This document shows, in pieces, positions 8,174 through 11,205 of a stretch of DNA of 11,205 nt (positions are counted from its first letter, which is position 1; the number at the start of each line of letters is the position of its first letter). Both the position numbers and the translations under genes were made by a program. The notes beneath the pieces were generated by a model that did not search any database, had not been told where the DNA came from, and saw nothing but the letters and a program-made list of their open reading frames with translations. Source of the stretch: Ceratorhiza oryzae-sativae (Eukaryota; Basidiomycota; Agaricomycetes; Cantharellales; Ceratobasidiaceae); assembly GCA_030998015.1 (NCBI GenBank), contig JARWMV010000225.1, positions 1-11,205 on the forward strand. The letters are read 5' to 3'.

Positions 8174-8202
8174 ATCTTCGGGCAGCAGATACCGCCGAAG
8201 AT
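8174..8202. repeat. Small hairpin in the CpG-rich part of the second LTR
   Basis: ATCTTCGG (8174-8181) pairs with CCGAAGAT (8195-8202) around 13 nt. A further GATCTTCGG copy lies at 8130-8138. It is in the presumed U3, so it could be a protein binding site; function unknown. Confidence 0.5.
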
Positions 8203-8375
8203 TGGCTATCGATAGAGCATAAGATCGCTTTGATAGCGTAAGCGGTTGCCGAGATATGAGCGGTGCAATGTTGTAATCAAAATCTCCTGATAAGAGGAAA
8301 TATCGCAACCTCTGTATCTCTCTGAGATCTTATCGTAAAAACTTAATAAAATATGCGTTGGAGAGCGGGAAATTT

Positions 8376-8404
8376 GTACTATTTAATGGAATGGAAAATA
8401 GTAC
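8376..8404. repeat. 9-bp hairpin in the second LTR
   Basis: GTACTATTT (8376-8384) pairs with AAATAGTAC (8396-8404) around 11 nt. An outer AATTTGTA/TACAAATT pair (8371-8378 and about 8417-8424) overlaps it. Located near the U3 start; role unknown. Confidence 0.5.
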
Positions 8405-8513
8405 CATTTGGAGCGCATACAAATTCGAGTATTTCACAAATTAATTACAGAGGCATCGCTTGAGGTTGGCAGAGCAGACTAAATTAATAGAAAAATGTTA
8501 GTGATCCATAACA

Positions 8514-8526
8514 TAGCCCCCCCAGT
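8514..8526 (-). other. Polypurine tract of the second element
   Basis: The minus strand reads CTGGGGGGGCTA immediately before the LTR start TGTTATGG. It lies 18 nt after the stop codon of the adjacent gene. Its place suggests that the LTR is a 3' LTR and that the genes to the right lie inside the element. A chance G run cannot be excluded. Confidence 0.55.
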
Positions 8527-8544
8527 CTGGTATGTCAACTCACA

Positions 8545-9683
8545 TTAGAGAGAATCATATCCCTCATCATCAGAGCTGATGTAAATGTACTCCCTTTCCT
8601 CCAACTGGCTTGGCTCAGCTAGTTCAGAAGGAGTGGAGGCACCAGACACAGTAAGGGACTCATCATCTGACTCCTTAGCCTCAGGATCAGCTTCAGAGAG
8701 AGAGACAGATTGAGATGGTCCAGCTTCATTTTCAAAATGGACCCTAGGGCGACCATCTGCCACCCCTGTATCCTTGGGGTTGGAAGACCTGTAATTCATG
8801 TGGTTAGCTGGGTATGCCACTTCCCTTTGCTATGATTTTAAGCATACCAGGGGACAGTTTTGGGCCCTGTAGCAGCAGCCAATTGTTCCATCTTGCTCCT
8901 CAGGAACTGGTAGAACTTTTTGGCAGACAATTGCTGCCTCAGAGTGAAGTAGACATGCTGCTCCTTGATTGTCAGCTTCTAAACCAAGGGTAGTGGGATT
9001 GGGCTTACCATATCATCTCCCCAAGTCTTAGGAACTCCAGACTTATTGGGCTCCAGCCATCCCTTCTTGCAGAATATAGAGCGATATAGATGGAAGCAAT
9101 CTTTTCCTGCAGCTATCATGGCACAAGGGAAAGGAGGGAGGACAGCTGTCTTGTCCCTGCCATCATACATAGCCAGACAGCGCAGGCTGCAAACCATCTG
9201 TAAGGCCCAAATCTGCAATCAAACTACTTCAGAAATAAGGGCAGGAAGAGATTCAAAAGGATTCTGCCAGTCCCAAGCAGTGAAGCCTGTTATTGGCTCT
9301 ATAGGGAAAGCAATTCCTGCTTCCCTGAAGTGTGCATATAGAGGTGAATCCACTGAAAAGTTATGAGACCTGTAGGCCTCTTCCAAAGTCCCATTCTGCA
9401 AGTAAGTTCCCACAGCATCTCGCACTTGGAGAAGTGCATCTACCAAGGCATGGGCTACTTGATCATGCACATACCATCCATCAGTGCCCCAGTCCTCATT
9501 GAAACTATAGTAGATTTCAATGCCATCCCTGAACTTTCGTTCCAGGATGGAAGTACTGGAGGCATACAGCCCTTCCCCCATGCGCATAGAGGCTGCCAGG
9601 CAGGCAAAGTATTTGGACAGCAGAATTGAATCTGCTACTGCCTTGGCTTGCTCCTCATTTAGCATCATAGGAGGGGACTGCAT
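8545..9683 (-). pseudogene. Unrecognised spliced gene next to the second LTR, two in-frame stops
   Basis: The ATG at 9683 opens a frame running to 8848, then a 59-nt intron (8847-8789), then 8788-8545, in total 360 codons including the final stop. The splice keeps frame exactly. TGA at 9219-9221 (codon 155) and TAG at 8979-8981 (codon 235) interrupt it, yet protein-like sequence continues in the same frame after each. After the first comes MVCSLRCLAMYDGRDK; after the second comes KEQHVYFTLRQQLSAKKF. The N-terminal half is acidic and aromatic-rich (GTDGWYVHDQVAHALVDALL), the middle has several Cys, and the last 80 residues are Ser/Glu/Asp-rich, ending SSDDEGYDSL. No catalytic motif or transmembrane segment is seen and I do not recognise the family. 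A TATA box lies 88 bp upstream. Each stop sits in a 30-nt GT...AG segment in phase, so tiny introns are an alternative to mutation. Confidence 0.55.
8789..8847 (-). other. 59-nt spliceosomal intron
   Basis: The donor is GTATGC, the branch site GCTAAC (about 18 nt before the acceptor) matches the fungal CTRAY consensus, and the acceptor is TTACAG. Removing it joins codons ...GTC CCC TG and G TCT TCC in frame and bypasses the TAA at 8838-8840. Length and signals are typical of basidiomycetes. Confidence 0.75.
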
Positions 9684-9770
9684 TGTGTAAGAATAGGAGA
9701 ATAGTAGGTGGAAGTGCTTAAGAGCTAGGAGGGTGTTGAACCACTGAGGAGAGAGGGCTCTCCAAGGCTG

Positions 9771-9778
9771 TTTTTATA
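9771..9778 (-). promoter_or_regulatory. TATA box of the 8545-9683 gene
   Basis: The minus strand reads CTATAAAAAC, 88 bp before the ATG at 9683, in the 197-bp gap after the upstream gene. A separate promoter argues against the two genes being only parts of one polyprotein transcript. Confidence 0.55.
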
Positions 9779-9880
9779 GCCCAGAGACATCCTGCTTTGC
9801 TCTTTGGAATTATAGGATTGCCCCTTAGGTTCACACAAGTGGAATTGGGGGACAATAGCATAAATTCCAAGCAGACTAAA

Positions 9881-10716
9881 CTAGTACATGTCATGAGTCT
9901 CCATGATATCCCTCAGATGTCTTTGCGCAGCTCTGAGGTTCCCTACTTCTTCCACCAGTTCCCTATTCAACTCCTGTACCCTACTTTCTAGGGCCAACTC
10001 CGTCACCAGAAGGTCACCAGATGACTCAGTTCCATCAGAAAATGAGTCAGATGGTGATCCTGGCTGGTATTCAGGAGAAGGGGAAGGAGGGTAAGCGAGT
10101 CTAAACAAGTCAACTTTAGATCTTGACTCAAGAGAAGCAAACTCACTGATATTCAGGAAGCTCTCCTCCTGACTCATATTCCCCATCAGTAAGTGCTTCA
10201 GAGAGTATGGAAGGCTCTCTGGAAGCCTCATGGGGCTAATGTGCATAATCCCTAGACAGATCAGCTTTAGATCTTGACTCAATTGAAGTCAAGAACTTAC
10301 CAGTCCATCCTCTCCAGGAACTCCTCATAATCGACAGGGCTTATGCTCCTTGGGGGAGGCACAGGCCTTTCGTCCCTCCTGCCCCATCCATGCATCAGAA
10401 CTAGATCAAATGGGGTTGGCTCCAACCCTGGAGAAGGAGGAGTTGGCCATCCAATCTTGAAATGAGGGCCTTGGTTGGGAGCTTCCAATGGATAAGTTGG
10501 AAGTGGAGGGTAGAGAGCAGAGGGAGCTGGATTGGGGTACACTGGAAGTGGCACATCTGGGGCAGGCTCAATGCCCTCCCTTCTAGATTGTCGCCTATTC
10601 TGCCTGTTTTGAGATTGCACCCTAGTGCATTCCCATCTGAGGCCCATAAAGCGATGCTCCAGAAAGTCCAGATGAGTGCTGGGAGTCTGGGGATGTTCAA
10701 TCGAGTAGTCAGACAT
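9881..10716 (-). CDS. Unrecognised spliced gene, Pro-rich with C-terminal coiled coil
   Basis: The ATG at 10716 opens exon 1 (10716-10301). An intron (10300-10236) and exon 2 (10235-9881) give a 256-residue protein with no internal stop. The N-terminal part is basic (RVQSQNRQNRRQSRREG) and then very Pro-rich (PLPVYPNPAPSALYPPLPTY). The C-terminal part is Ser/Pro/acidic, followed by a leucine-rich coiled coil (ELALESRVQELNRELVEEVG). Such composition suits a binding or scaffold protein, perhaps RNA- or Gag-like, but no domain is recognised. Intron choice matters: the nearer acceptor (CTGTCTAG) gives a stop four codons on, whereas CACATTAG keeps the frame open. Unspliced, exon 1 ends at a TAA at 10297. 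A second GTGAGT...TTTAG segment (46 nt) in exon 2 would break the frame if removed, so I treat it as exon. It lies on the same strand and 197 bp upstream of the other unknown gene. Confidence 0.55.
10236..10300 (-). other. 65-nt spliceosomal intron
   Basis: The donor GTAAGT is perfect consensus, a CTGAT branch-like motif lies inside, and the acceptor is CACATTAG. It joins ...GAC TG to C CCC ATG in frame. An alternative acceptor 16 nt earlier (49-nt intron) fits the branch distance better but ends the protein after a few codons. Confidence 0.55.
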
Positions 10717-11026
10717 GTTTAGAGGGTAAACTGTGCAGTATACAGCTGTAGTACCTTAGAGACGACACAAAAATCTTATACTGCATGTATTTCACATCCA
10801 GTTGCCAATAAGAAGCTTTCTCCAAGTAAAAGAAGCTTGTAACTGACCAAATAGAGTGCGCTCTGCTGTTATCTGTACAGTTATCACATGCTGATCCTTC
10901 CAGACCTTTCTTATCTAGTCCTTAAACCTCACAGTTGGTGATTGGTCCAAGCAGTCAACTGAGATTACTTTGCAGTGACTCAATCTGATGATCACTTAAG
11001 GGATCAGACAACTTTATACTTTAAAT
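10717..11026 (-). promoter_or_regulatory. Upstream region of the 9881-10716 gene
   Basis: No ORF is convincing on either strand. A weak TATA-like motif (minus TATAAGA, 10774-10780) lies about 58 bp before the ATG at 10716. The rest is AT-rich intergenic-type sequence with no repeat I can define and no copy of the 1195-bp LTR. Confidence 0.35.
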
Positions 11027-11205
11027 CTATATACAGAAAGTTCTGGTACAAGACTTAAAGGGTAGATAGGGGAAAAAGGCTTCTGGATGGGGACTAGATG
11101 TGATCGATCCAAATTGATCAGTGGACTTGATAAGATGATCAGGAAAGATCTGACTTACCAAGCTTGGTTAATCTTATCTACAGCTGTAGAAAAGAATCCA
11201 AGGTA
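11027..11205 (-). CDS. Possible 3' end of a further spliced gene, cut by the window edge
   Basis: On the minus strand the first 47 bases (11205-11159) are open in one frame (YLGFFSTAVDKINQ) and end at a consensus donor GTAAGT. A 65-nt GT...AG segment (11158-11094, acceptor CACATCTAG) joins in frame to a 67-nt exon ending in TAG at 11027-11029. The open stretch is too short for family recognition, and the tail (CPHPEAFFPYLPF) is not distinctive. It could be the end of the second element's own gag or pol, a host gene, or chance. Confidence 0.2.

Larger units (their letters stand above)
7319..8513 (-). repeat. Complete LTR of a second retroelement, minus orientation
   Basis: On the minus strand this 1195-bp unit starts TGTTATGGATCAC at 8513, directly after a G7 purine tract, and ends ...GATTGCA at 7319, exactly where identity with the left inverted copy stops. 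It holds a TATA box (7801-7807), a poly(A)-like AATAAA (7665-7670) and a CpG-rich patch (about 8130-8260). The purine tract marks it as the 3' LTR of an element extending right. No coding capacity is convincing inside it. The matching 5' LTR is not in the window, so the assignment rests on end motifs and the inverted partial copy. Confidence 0.7.

Noticed and set aside
8060..8308. 82-codon minus-strand ORF in the second LTR
   Set aside because: It has no ATG at the listed start (TTG), lies wholly in the LTR and ends without any family pattern.
10087..10132. Second, 46-nt intron (GTGAGT...TTTAG) in the Pro-rich gene
   Set aside because: Removing 46 nt breaks the frame that carries the coiled coil, while the unspliced frame stays open. 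Its approximate coordinates are given for checking.
1..11205. CRISPR array, tRNA, rRNA, bacterial operon or phage features
   Set aside because: No regularly spaced repeats, no tRNA or rRNA signatures, and intron-bearing, TATA-driven genes point to a fungus.

Overview
The window looks like nested transposable-element DNA from a filamentous fungus, most likely a mushroom-type basidiomycete. The reasons are a chromodomain-bearing Ty3/gypsy element, 50-65 nt introns with GTAAGT- or GTATG-type donors, and genes packed between LTRs. Nothing looks bacterial: there are no Shine-Dalgarno sites, operons, rRNA or tRNA genes. Species cannot be told from the sequence.

Region 1 (1-6755, minus strand) is an almost complete Ty3/gypsy chromovirus. 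From its 5' end (right) to its 3' end (left) it has a 5' LTR (about 6361-6755) with a TATA box and a strong hairpin, a leader, a broken pre-gag ORF with a CCHC zinc knuckle and coiled coil (5113-6053), gag (3697-5088), and pol (176-3700). Pol encodes protease, RT, RNase H, integrase, a GPY/F module and a chromodomain. A purine tract and the first 188 bp of the 3' LTR follow; the rest of that LTR lies left of the window. Gag and pol overlap by four bases (ATGA). Pol carries one in-frame TGA that separates RNase H from integrase. The two LTR copies differ at 4 of 188 compared positions, all CpG to CpA/TpG changes, and the pol TGA fits the same pattern. This suggests methylation-linked decay or RIP-like mutation.

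Region 2 (6756-8513) is a large inverted structure. The 441 bp at 6756-7196 and the 443 bp at 7319-7761 are reverse complements with one substitution and two 1-nt length differences, around a 122-bp spacer. I read them as two LTRs of a second family facing tail to tail. The right one (7319-8513, minus) appears complete at 1195 bp, with TG...CA ends, a TATA box and an adjoining purine tract. The left one is cut by the gypsy element, which inserted at CCTCT.

Region 3 (8514-11205, minus strand) would be the 3' part of that second element. Next to the LTR is a purine tract (GGGGGGG). Upstream of it lie two spliced genes of unrecognised family, each with its own TATA-like promoter: one at 8545-9683 (59-nt intron, two in-frame stops) and one at 9881-10716 (65-nt intron). 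A weak candidate for the tail of a third gene runs off the right edge. No gag, RT or integrase of this second element is visible, so the relation of these genes to the LTR is inference.
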